From assembly GCA_025054755.1 (NCBI GenBank), contig JANWZH010000006.1:1-19925 (forward strand): a DNA stretch of 19,925 nt, in the 5' to 3' direction. Under the pieces are notes generated by a model. That model made no database searches, had not been told where the DNA came from, and saw only the letters and a program-made list of their open reading frames with translations. How positions within the stretch are numbered: the stretch's first letter is position 1; each line of letters opens with the position of its first letter. This stretch comes from Patescibacteria group bacterium (GTDB lineage: Bacteria; Patescibacteriota; Minisyncoccia; UBA6257; 2-01-FULL-56-20). The position numbers and the translations under genes are program-made. Shown one piece after another: positions 14,527 to 19,925 of this stretch.

Positions 14527-15020
14527 TGCAAATTGCAATTATTTCAGATACTCACGATAATTATAAAAATTTAATTAAGGCGCTTACTTTAATAAATCAA
14601 AACAAAGTAAGCGCCTTAATTCATTGTGGAGATGTAACATCTCTTGATACTTTAAAAATAATAATAGAAAATTTTAACAATCCTATTTATTTGTCTTTAG
14701 GAAATGGAGATGATCAACAAATTTTTTTTAATTTTTTAAACAAAAATAAAAATTTAAATTTAAATATTTTTTCTGATTTTGGACAATTTAATATAGAGAA
14801 TATAAAAATTGGCCTAACTCATTTTCCAGATTTTATTAAAAATCATTTAATAAATAATTTTGATTTTATTTTTTATGGTCATACTCATAAGCCGTGGGAA
14901 GAAAAAATTAATAATACTATTGTTTTAAATCCTGGTAATATTGCGGGCATATTATATCGACCAAGTTTTGCTATTTTAGATATTAAAAGTTTAAAAAGAA
15001 AACTTGTTATAGTTGAATAA
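14526..15020 (+). CDS. YfcE/MJ0936-like metallophosphoesterase
   Basis: The 164-residue protein belongs to the small calcineurin-like phosphodiesterases. Metal-site residues are all visible: D8 and H10 in SDTHDN, D36 in HCGDV, N60 in LGNGD, H99 in GLTHFP and GHTH at 118-121, then NPGN (135-138). Known relatives hydrolyse phosphodiester bonds with Mn or Ni; the natural substrate is unclear. It is coupled to rpsJ by a TAATG overlap. The codons for residues 17-32 contain a perfect 18-bp inverted repeat using G+C-rich codons (GCG, AGC, GCC) unusual for this DNA, so its expression may be separated from rpsJ at the RNA level. Confidence 0.88.
   Translation: MQIAIISDTHDNYKNLIKALTLINQNKVSALIHCGDVTSLDTLKIIIENFNNPIYLSLGNGDDQQIFFNFLNKNKNLNLNIFSDFGQFNIENIKIGLTHFPDFIKNHLINNFDFIFYGHTHKPWEEKINNTIVLNPGNIAGILYRPSFAILDIKSLKRKLVIVE
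14573..14621. repeat. Perfect 18-bp inverted repeat inside the phosphoesterase gene
   Basis: The left arm (14573-14590, beginning AATTAAGGCGC and ending TTACTTT) is the exact reverse complement of the right arm (14604-14621), with a 13-nt loop between them. No T-run follows the right arm on the plus strand, so it is not a normal terminator. It lies 47-95 nt after the rpsJ stop. Confidence 0.95.
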
Positions 15021-15044
15021 ATATTTATAAAAACATTTTAAAAT

Positions 15045-15073
15045 TTGACAAAATATATAAAGATGATTATAAT
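15045..15073 (+). promoter_or_regulatory. Consensus promoter of the infA-alpha operon
   Basis: TTGACA (15045-15050), exactly 17 nt, TATAAT (15068-15073): a perfect consensus. Predicted start is near 15080, the first base of the hairpin that follows. Leader to infA is about 70 nt. Confidence 0.75.
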
Positions 15074-15079
15074 TTTTAT

Positions 15080-15101
15080 ACCAGTTTTATGCTGGTTTTT
15101 A
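15080..15101 (+). terminator. Hairpin between the phosphoesterase gene and infA (terminator and/or 5'-end hairpin)
   Basis: ACCAG (15080-15084) pairs with CTGGT (15092-15096) around a 7-nt loop, followed by TTTTATTAT. Only 5 bp, so termination would be weak. Its first base coincides with the predicted infA transcription start. Confidence 0.5.
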
Positions 15102-15149
15102 TTATGATAGTAAATTTTATTAAAGAGGTAATGTTTAAAATAATTTTTT

Positions 15150-15365
15150 ATGAGTAATCAAGATAATAATTCTCAAATTGAAGGATTGGTTGAAGAAGCA
15201 TTACCATCTTTAACTTTTCGTGTTAAATTAAAAGATGGCCGAGAAGCTTTAGCTCATTTGGCTGGAAAATTAAAATTAAATCATATTAGAATTTTGCCTG
15301 GTGATAAAGTTATTGTTGAAATGGGTCCTGATGGTAGAAGAGGTAGAATTATTAGAAGATTATAA
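15150..15365 (+). CDS. infA: Translation initiation factor IF-1
   Basis: The 71-residue OB-fold protein binds the ribosomal A site during initiation. Family segments are [33 protein letters not shown] and the terminal [10 protein letters not shown] with the usual arginines. Length is normal. It leads the operon containing rpmJ, rpsM, rpsK, rpsD, rpoA and rplQ. A purine-rich stretch (AAAGAGG, 15122-15128) lies 21 nt upstream, too far to serve this ATG; it serves instead a possible 8-codon upstream ORF (15131-15157) that overlaps the infA start in another frame. Confidence 0.97.
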   Translation: MSNQDNNSQIEGLVEEALPSLTFRVKLKDGREALAHLAGKLKLNHIRILPGDKVIVEMGPDGRRGRIIRRL

Positions 15366-15379
15366 TTTTAAAATTTAAA

Positions 15380-15493
15380 ATGAAAGTTCAAAGTTCAGTT
15401 AAAAAAAGATGTAGGGATTGTAAGATTATTAAACGTCATGGTCGTATTTATGTGATTTGTAAAAACCCTAAACATAAACAAAGACAAGGGTAA
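15380..15493 (+). CDS. rpmJ: 50S ribosomal protein L36
   Basis: A 37-residue zinc-ribbon protein in the standard place between infA and rpsM. The sequence begins [11 protein letters not shown] and continues with [19 protein letters not shown] and a short basic tail ending RQG. The zinc ligands C11, C14, C27 and H32 are all present. It is the zinc-binding form, typical for most bacteria. Length is exact for the family. It is separated from infA by 14 nt and from rpsM by 17 nt, with no SD in front. Confidence 0.97.
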   Translation: MKVQSSVKKRCRDCKIIKRHGRIYVICKNPKHKQRQG

Positions 15494-15510
15494 TTTATAA
15501 TTTCATTATT

Positions 15511-15894
15511 ATGAGATTTATTGGTATAAATATTCCTGACAATAAAAGAATTGAAGTGGCCTTAACTTATGTTTATGGAATTGGGCCATATTTAAGCAAA
15601 AAAGCTTTACAAGAAACAGAAATTGATCCAAATAAAAGAGCTAAAGATTTAACAGCCGAAGAATTAAATAAATTAAAAAATTGGATTGAAAGTAATATTA
15701 AAATTGAAGGAGCATTAAGGCAAGAAATAAGACAAAATATTAATCGTTTAAAAGAAATTAATTGTTATAGAGGAATTAGACATATTAAAAAATTGCCAGT
15801 TCGTGGTCAAAGAACTAAGACTAATTCTAGAACAGTAAGAGGAAATGTTAGAAAGACAGTCGGAAGTGGAAAAAGAAAAATTGAATTAAAATAA
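15511..15894 (+). CDS. rpsM: 30S ribosomal protein S13
   Basis: The 127-residue uS13 sits in the 30S head and contacts P-site tRNA and the inter-subunit bridge. Family features are RFIGINIPDNKRIEVALTYV, the helix-two-turn-helix around YGIGPYLSK, YRGIRHIKKLPVRGQRTKTN and a basic C-terminal tail (GSGKRKIELK). Length is normal. It starts the rpsM-rpsK-rpsD-rpoA-rplQ order common to bacteria. A TATAAT at 15496-15501 lies 9 nt before the ATG without a -35 box, probably by chance. Confidence 0.97.
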   Translation: MRFIGINIPDNKRIEVALTYVYGIGPYLSKKALQETEIDPNKRAKDLTAEELNKLKNWIESNIKIEGALRQEIRQNINRLKEINCYRGIRHIKKLPVRGQRTKTNSRTVRGNVRKTVGSGKRKIELK

Positions 15895-15898
15895 TATT

Positions 15899-16336
15899 AT
15901 GGGTAAAAAGAAAATTATCACAAAAACATCTGATTCCGAAAATATTAAATCTGGTGTTACGATTAAAAAATCTTCTAAAAAAGCTAGAAAAGTTGATTTA
16001 GCTAGAATTTATATTAATGCAACTTATAATAATACTTTTATAACTGTTACTGATAAACAAGGCAATGTTTTAACTTGGGCTTCTGCTGGATCAGTTGGTT
16101 TTTCTGGTCCTAAAAAAGCAACTCCATTTGCTGCATCTAAAGTAGTTTCAATTGTTTCAGAAAAAATGAAACCTTTTGAGATAAAAGATATTGAAATTTA
16201 TGTAAAAGGAATTGGTTCTGGTAGAGATTCAGCTATTAGATCTTTTGCTAATGAGGGTTATAATATTTTATTATTAAAAGATGTTACGCCAATTCCACAT
16301 AATGGTCCAAGGCCGCCAAAACCAAGAAGAGTTTAA
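15899..16336 (+). CDS. rpsK: 30S ribosomal protein S11
   Basis: The 145-residue uS11 of the 30S platform begins with a basic, Ser/Lys-rich extension of about 30 residues that the compact bacterial form (about 128) has only in part. The conserved part includes ARIYINATYNNTFITVTD, GFSGPKKATPFAA, the GIGSGRDSAIRSF segment and the end NGPRPPKPRRV. It lies 4 nt behind rpsM and 12 nt ahead of rpsD, in the normal order. Confidence 0.97.
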   Translation: MGKKKIITKTSDSENIKSGVTIKKSSKKARKVDLARIYINATYNNTFITVTDKQGNVLTWASAGSVGFSGPKKATPFAASKVVSIVSEKMKPFEIKDIEIYVKGIGSGRDSAIRSFANEGYNILLLKDVTPIPHNGPRPPKPRRV

Positions 16337-16348
16337 TTTTTTAAAAAA

Positions 16349-16972
16349 ATGTTAAAAGTTAAAGAAAAAAAAGAAAGAGCATTAGGAGTAAACCTTCGTT
16401 TAAAGGGAATTCGTTGTTCATCGCCTAAATGCGCTTTAAAAAGAAACCCATTTCCTCCAGGAATGCATGGCAAAAAGAAAAAAGCAAAAGCCTTATCTGA
16501 ATATGGACGTCAATTAAAAGAAAAACAAATTTTAAAATTAAATTATTTAATTAATGAAAGGACTTTAAGACGTATTTTTAAAGAATCTCAAAAGTCAAAA
16601 GAATCAACAGTTACAAAATTAATTGAAATTTTAGAATCACGCCTTGATAATGTTTTATTTGTAAGTGGATTATCCTTATCAAAAGCTATGTCTAAAAATA
16701 TGATTCGCGATGGTCATGTTTTAGTTAATAATAAAAAAGTTAAAGTTAGGGGTTATGAACTTAAAATTGGCGATGTTATTTCTTTAGATGAAAAAATTAA
16801 AAAAACGCCATTATTTAAAACTATAATTGAAAATTTGAAAAATATTAATCCACCATCTTGGCTAGATGTAGACAAAGAAAAATTAATTGTTAAAGTTATA
16901 AAAAAACCAGAAGTTGATTTATCTTTATATGAATTTAATGTCGAGCCAATAATTGATTTATTTAGCAGATAA
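16349..16972 (+). CDS. rpsD: 30S ribosomal protein S4
   Basis: The 207-residue uS4 initiates 30S assembly on the 16S 5' domain. Signature regions are LGVNLRLKGIRCSSPKCALK near the start with one CxxxxC pair, RNPFPPGMHG, the S4 RNA-binding motif ESRLDNVLFVSGLSLSKAM, and NGHVLVNNKKV-like RDGHVLVNNKKV. The C-terminus is complete. A 10-bp hairpin starts at its stop codon, before rpoA. Confidence 0.97.
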   Translation: MLKVKEKKERALGVNLRLKGIRCSSPKCALKRNPFPPGMHGKKKKAKALSEYGRQLKEKQILKLNYLINERTLRRIFKESQKSKESTVTKLIEILESRLDNVLFVSGLSLSKAMSKNMIRDGHVLVNNKKVKVRGYELKIGDVISLDEKIKKTPLFKTIIENLKNINPPSWLDVDKEKLIVKVIKKPEVDLSLYEFNVEPIIDLFSR

Positions 16973-17006
16973 ACGATGTTAATTATATAAGTCGAAACAT
17001 CGTTTT
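16971..17006 (+). terminator. Hairpin between rpsD and rpoA (attenuator or processing site)
   Basis: AAACGATGTT (16971-16980) pairs perfectly with AACATCGTTT (16996-17005) around a 15-nt loop. The 5' arm begins inside the rpsD stop codon. Only a short T-run follows (TTTTAT), so partial termination or RNA processing is more likely than a full stop. It leaves 22 nt before the rpoA ATG. Confidence 0.5.
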
Positions 17007-17027
17007 ATAAAAAATATTTTTAAAAAA

Positions 17028-17834
17028 ATGGAAAAAATATTACTAAGCTCAACAGTAAATACAAAAAGAGTTTCTGAAGAATTTAACAAGGGCGTTTTTG
17101 AAATAGATGGTCTTTTCCCTGGTTATGGCATAACCTTGGGCAATGCTTTAAGAAGAGCTTTATTTTCTTCTTTGCCAGGAGCAGCTGTAACTTATATTAA
17201 AGTTAAAAACGCTCCTCATGAATTTACAACTCTTCCAGGTATAAAAGAAGACATTTTAGAAATTTCTTTAAATTTTAAAAAATTAAGATTTAAAATTCAT
17301 ACTGATGAACCACAAATTTTATATTTAAGAGCGAAAGGAGAAAAAGAAGTTAAAGCTTCTGATATAGAAGAAAATTCTTTAGTTGAAATTGTAAATAAAG
17401 ATTTGCACTTAGCAACATTAACAGATAAAAATGCTTTATTAGAAATAGAAATTACTGTTGAAAAAGGAATGGGCTATTTACCAGTTGAGGCTCGTAAAAA
17501 AGAGAAACTTCCAGTTGGAATTATTGCCCTAGATTCATTTTTTTCTCCAGTTGTTAAAGTAAATTTTGAAGTTGAAAATATGCGTGTTGGAGAAAGAACT
17601 GATTATAATAGATTAAGATTATTTATTGAAACTGATGGAACAATTAGTCCGTCTTCTGCTTTGCATAAAGTTTCAAATATTTTAAAAGATCATTTTGAAA
17701 AATTAATGACAATAGATGTTTTAGATTTTGATGTTGATTCTAAAAAAGAAATTAAATCTTCTTCTAAATCTGATAAAAAAGAAAATTTAGAAGAAGATGA
17801 AAAAAAAGACAAAAAATCAAAGTCTAAAAAATAA
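17028..17834 (+). CDS. rpoA: DNA-directed RNA polymerase alpha subunit lacking the C-terminal domain
   Basis: The 268-residue product carries a complete alpha N-terminal domain, which dimerises and nucleates beta/beta' assembly. Visible are GYGITLGNALRRALFSSLPG (32-51), the insert domain, GYLPVEARKKE, GIIALDSFFSPVVKVNFEVE and the helical end SALHKVSNILKDHFEKL (about 214-231). The remaining ~37 residues are a Lys/Glu/Ser-rich tail (KSSSKSDKKENLEEDEKK) with none of the helix-hairpin-helix alphaCTD seen in ordinary ~315-330 residue alpha. rplQ starts 11 nt later, so no separate CTD fragment is hidden there. Such a polymerase could not use UP elements or CTD-contacting activators in the usual way. 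Confidence 0.96.
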   Translation: MEKILLSSTVNTKRVSEEFNKGVFEIDGLFPGYGITLGNALRRALFSSLPGAAVTYIKVKNAPHEFTTLPGIKEDILEISLNFKKLRFKIHTDEPQILYLRAKGEKEVKASDIEENSLVEIVNKDLHLATLTDKNALLEIEITVEKGMGYLPVEARKKEKLPVGIIALDSFFSPVVKVNFEVENMRVGERTDYNRLRLFIETDGTISPSSALHKVSNILKDHFEKLMTIDVLDFDVDSKKEIKSSSKSDKKENLEEDEKKDKKSKSKK

Positions 17835-17845
17835 TCATTTTTAAT

Positions 17846-18202
17846 ATGCGCCACCATAAAAAAGTTAAAAAATTTCATAGAAAAAGAGGACAGCGCAGAG
17901 CTTTTATTAAAGTTTTAGCTCAAAATTTAGTTCGTGATGAAAAAATTGAAACAACAAAAACAAGAGCCAAAGCTTTACGTTCTTTTGTAGAAAGATTAGT
18001 TACCCTTGGCAAAAAACAAACTTTAGCTGCTCGACGTTTAATTATTTCTCGTTTAGGAAATAAAAAATTGGGCAATAAATTATTTGATGAAATAGCTCCA
18101 CGTTATTTAAATCGTAGAGGTGGTTATTTAAAAATTACTAATTTAGCTAAAAATAGAAAAAGAGATGCTGCGCCAATGGTCATTTTAGAATTTATTAAAT
18201 AA
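17846..18202 (+). CDS. rplQ: 50S ribosomal protein L17
   Basis: The 118-residue bL17 starts MRHHKKVKKFHRKRGQRRAF, matching the family RH-K-LgR-xxHR pattern, with the ETTKTRAKALRSFVERLVTL segment and the RRGGYLKI and AAPMVILEF ends. Length is normal. It follows rpoA after 11 nt, as in most bacteria, and is followed by rplM after only 2 nt, so the alpha operon runs on into the rplM-rpsI pair. Confidence 0.97.
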   Translation: MRHHKKVKKFHRKRGQRRAFIKVLAQNLVRDEKIETTKTRAKALRSFVERLVTLGKKQTLAARRLIISRLGNKKLGNKLFDEIAPRYLNRRGGYLKITNLAKNRKRDAAPMVILEFIK

Positions 18203-18204
18203 AC

Positions 18205-18546
18205 ATGGACTATATTATTGATGCTAAAAATAAAAAATTAGGAAGACTTGCTTCAGAAATTGCTATAATTTTACAAGGTAAAAAAAGTCCAAAATATAAT
18301 CCACGTTTAGTTGGCGAAGATAGAGTTATTTTAAAAAATTATAAAGAATTAGATATTTCTGAGAAAAAAATGAAAGAAAAAAAATATTATCATCATACTG
18401 GTTATGTTGGTCATTTAAAAGTTAAGACATTAGAACAAAAATGGCAAAAAGATCCAAAATGGGTAATTCGTGAAGCAGTTCGTAAAATGCTTCCTAAAAA
18501 TAAATTAAATAGTCGTCGTCTTAAAAATTTGATTTTCCAAGATTAA
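18205..18546 (+). CDS. rplM: 50S ribosomal protein L13 (short form)
   Basis: The 113-residue uL13 keeps the core YIIDAKNKKLGRLASEIA, LQGKKSPKYNP, the YYHHTGYVGHLK segment and AVRKMLPKN. It is about 30 residues shorter than the usual ~142-145: it lacks the N-terminal lead-in before the W/YxxDA strand and ends soon after KLNSRRLKNL, without the HPHxxQ tail. Similar shortening is seen in CPR bacteria. It lies 2 nt after rplQ and 1 nt before rpsI, in one transcript. Confidence 0.95.
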   Translation: MDYIIDAKNKKLGRLASEIAIILQGKKSPKYNPRLVGEDRVILKNYKELDISEKKMKEKKYYHHTGYVGHLKVKTLEQKWQKDPKWVIREAVRKMLPKNKLNSRRLKNLIFQD

Positions 18547-18547
18547 T

Positions 18548-18985
18548 ATGACACCTAGAAAAAAAACTGAAAATCAAGATTTAGAAAATAAAAATATTAA
18601 AAGATATATTGAAGGAGTTGGCCGTAGAAAAACTGCTACGGCTCGAGTTAGAATTTATGAAGAAAAAGGAGATTTTATTGTAAATGATAAACCTTTAAAT
18701 AAATATTTTGGTATTGAGCGATTTATTAAAACTGCTAAAGCTCCTTTAGAACTTTTAAAACTTAAAGATAAATTTAGTGTAACTGTCAAAGTTGTTGGAG
18801 GAGGAATAATGGCTCAATCTGAAGCAATTCGTCATGGTCTTGCTAGGGCATTAGTAAAATATGACCAATCTTTTAAAAAATTATTGCGTGAAGCTGGATA
18901 TTTAACTCGTGATCCTCGTATGGTAGAGCGCAAGAAATATGGCTTAAAGAAAGCTCGCAAATCTCCTCAATGGCAAAAGAGATAA
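18548..18985 (+). CDS. rpsI: 30S ribosomal protein S9
   Basis: The 145-residue uS9, whose C-terminal tail reaches the P site. An extra polar N-terminal stretch of ~18 residues precedes YIEGVGRRKTATARVRIYE. The middle keeps the VVGGGIMAQSEAIRHGLARAL block and the end reads DPRMVERKKYGLKKARKSPQ then WQKR, so the P-site KR end is intact. Last gene of the ribosomal run; a promoter-like sequence and strong terminator follow. Confidence 0.97.
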   Translation: MTPRKKTENQDLENKNIKRYIEGVGRRKTATARVRIYEEKGDFIVNDKPLNKYFGIERFIKTAKAPLELLKLKDKFSVTVKVVGGGIMAQSEAIRHGLARALVKYDQSFKKLLREAGYLTRDPRMVERKKYGLKKARKSPQWQKR

Positions 18986-18990
18986 TTTAT

Positions 18991-19018
18991 TTGATTTTTT
19001 AGCTAAATATTATATAAT
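18991..19018 (+). promoter_or_regulatory. Promoter downstream of rpsI (possible small RNA promoter)
   Basis: TTGATT (18991-18996), 16 nt, TATAAT (19013-19018). Predicted start is G19025, the first base of a GGG run that opens a hairpin. There is no ORF start between it and the terminator, so any transcript would be a short non-coding RNA. Confidence 0.55.
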
Positions 19019-19024
19019 ATATAT

Positions 19025-19103
19025 GGGTTCCTAACGACCCAAGCCCCGCGGTTTTCCTTTTTGGTTTATCCAAAAAGTTGCCTTTTACTGCGGGGCTTTT
19101 TAT
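19025..19103 (+). ncRNA. Candidate two-hairpin small RNA, family unknown
   Basis: Starting at the predicted transcription start, GGGT (19025-19028) pairs with ACCC (19037-19040) around an 8-nt loop region (T-G wobble possible). This is followed at once by a long hairpin: AAGCCCCGCGGT (19041-19052) with ACTGCGGGGCTT (19087-19098), including one G-U pair, an asymmetric 4/9 internal loop, then CTTTTTGG/CCAAAAAG (19057-19064/19070-19077) with a TTTAT loop. A T-tract ends it. Size would be about 80 nt. It does not look like SRP RNA, tmRNA, RNase P or 6S RNA. The alternative is simply an elaborate terminator of the ribosomal operon. Confidence 0.45.
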
Positions 19104-19110
19104 TTTTTTT
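19041..19110 (+). terminator. Strong intrinsic terminator of the infA-rpsI operon
   Basis: A 12-bp outer stem rich in G+C (AAGCCCCGC with GCGGGGCTT, extended by G-U, G-C, T-A), a second inner stem of 8 bp, then TTTTTATTTTTTTT. It would end transcripts from both the ribosomal operon and the promoter at 18991-19018. Confidence 0.85.
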
Positions 19111-19121
19111 ATTTTTTTTAT

Positions 19122-19127
19122 TATAAT
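19122..19127 (+). promoter_or_regulatory. -10 box of the last, partial gene
   Basis: TATAAT, 6 nt before the ATG at 19134, implying a leaderless message. No clear -35 box; the upstream sequence is the T-tract of the terminator. Confidence 0.4.
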
Positions 19128-19133
19128 TTAGTT

Positions 19134-19925
19134 ATGAAGGGTTATAATTTACATAAAAAGAGGATAGATTTAGTTAGTGGTAATATTATTAGGACTATTA
19201 AATATCCTCTAAAACCTATTAGTAATAGTTTTAATTTAGATATAATAGAAGAAAAAATTATTCATGATGATTTAAAAATAAGAGGAGATGTTAATTTAAA
19301 TGATTTTTTAAAATATTCTTTTCAAAATAATAAAATTTATACCTTAATAGATTTTTGGTTAGATTCTTTGCGTGCTGGTGTTATTTGGCAACCATCTAAA
19401 GAAAGTTTAATAAATTTAGTAGAAAAAATTTATTCTCAAAAAAGTAAAGCTGAAATTATTTTTAATAATGCTTATTCTGATATTAAAAAATTTTTTGATA
19501 AAGAAAAATTCATAAAAGAAATTATTTTAATTAGTGAAATTAGAGTAAATAAAAATAAAGATGCTTTTATAAATACTCTTAAAAAATTATTAAAAGATGA
19601 TTTTAGACAAGAAATTAAAGAAAATAAAAAAATTAAACTTATTATTGATGAACAAGCTAACTATTTTATTAATAAAATAGTTGATTCATTTTTTGAAGGG
19701 AATAAATTAAAAGTTATTGGCCCAAAGGCTCAAAATGAAATTTGGAAAAATAATTTTGGAATAAATAAAGATTTATTAAAGGATGAAAAATTAAATTTTG
19801 AATATACATTTTTTATTATTCCAGAATTAGTTGATTTAAATCAAAATAATATAGATATTTTAATAAGAAAAAGAAAAGATTTTATAAATCATAAAAATAT
19901 AAATATTGATTTAAAGACTCTTTTT
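19134..19925 (+). CDS. Protein of unknown function (partial, runs off the window)
   Basis: The frame is open for 264 codons from the ATG to the last base. The product begins MKGYNLHKKRIDLVSGN, is charged and rich in Lys, Ile, Asn and Asp, and has no signal peptide or transmembrane helix in the visible part. Segments such as LIDFWLDSLRAGVIWQP and FFIIPELVDLNQ look like folded-core sequence, and the stretch from about 95 to 180 is mostly helical with KKF/KEI repeats. I do not recognise the family. It has its own -10 box and is separated from the ribosomal genes by a strong terminator, so it is independent of them. Confidence 0.75.
   Translation, partial: MKGYNLHKKRIDLVSGNIIRTIKYPLKPISNSFNLDIIEEKIIHDDLKIRGDVNLNDFLKYSFQNNKIYTLIDFWLDSLRAGVIWQPSKESLINLVEKIYSQKSKAEIIFNNAYSDIKKFFDKEKFIKEIILISEIRVNKNKDAFINTLKKLLKDDFRQEIKENKKIKLIIDEQANYFINKIVDSFFEGNKLKVIGPKAQNEIWKNNFGINKDLLKDEKLNFEYTFFIIPELVDLNQNNIDILIRKRKDFINHKNINIDLKTLF

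Noticed and set aside
17690..17878. Minus-strand open frame over the rpoA tail and rplQ start
   Set aside because: Its Ser/Phe runs are the reverse of the Lys/Glu/Ser tail codons; no independent support.
19025..19045. preQ1 riboswitch, suggested by the GGGTTC hairpin and the queuosine genes in the window
   Set aside because: The A-rich tail and pseudoknot-forming ACTA-type segment are absent, and the downstream gene has no link to queuosine.

Overview
The window is an A+T-rich bacterial chromosome segment with very short intergenic gaps and almost no Shine-Dalgarno (SD) sequences. It most resembles a member of the Patescibacteria (Candidate Phyla Radiation, CPR). The reasons are the extreme A+T bias, the short L13, an S12 with an extra segment near its N-terminus, a CPR-style WEALEYEY two-helix membrane protein, and the packing of small housekeeping operons. 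I cannot place it below that level. All starts look like ATG. Of 29 visible stops, 28 are TAA, one is TAG and none is TGA. No IS element, prophage, CRISPR array or rRNA was seen.

Layout. Positions 1-1479 hold the tail of a membrane protein, a Cas4/RecB-like PD-(D/E)XK nuclease gene overlapping a small unknown gene, and on the minus strand a tRNA-Arg(GCG) with a small membrane-protein ORF 2 nt behind it. Positions 1500-6845 are mostly minus strand: a two-TM protein, ComF, an amino-acid permease, a LOG/SLOG protein and a beta-CASP metallo-beta-lactamase RNase; a four-domain S1 RNA-binding protein runs the other way. Positions 6868-7110 form a compact unit (promoter, strong SD, 49-residue basic protein, strong terminator). 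Positions 7148-9250 are a two-gene queuosine-salvage operon (QNG1/DUF2419 plus tgt). Positions 9300-14526 carry rpsP, then the str genes rpsL-rpsG-fusA-tuf-rpsJ, with a YfcE-like phosphoesterase overlapping the end of rpsJ. Positions 15150-18985 carry infA-rpmJ-rpsM-rpsK-rpsD-rpoA-rplQ-rplM-rpsI. A promoter plus two-hairpin element follows (possible small RNA), then an unrecognised gene cut by the window edge.

Most genes here make or modify the translation apparatus. QNG1 would release queuine from scavenged queuosine monophosphate, and Tgt would insert it into tRNA. Several regulatory features stand out. Many -10 boxes sit 6-11 nt from the start codon, which implies leaderless or nearly leaderless mRNAs. 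Near-consensus promoters lie in front of infA, rpsL and tuf. Hairpins start almost exactly at the predicted transcription start in three places. A perfect 18-bp inverted repeat is built into the yfcE-like coding sequence. RNA polymerase alpha lacks its C-terminal domain, so strong promoters here would have to rely on core -35/-10 contacts. Promoter, hairpin and family calls were made by eye, without database searches.
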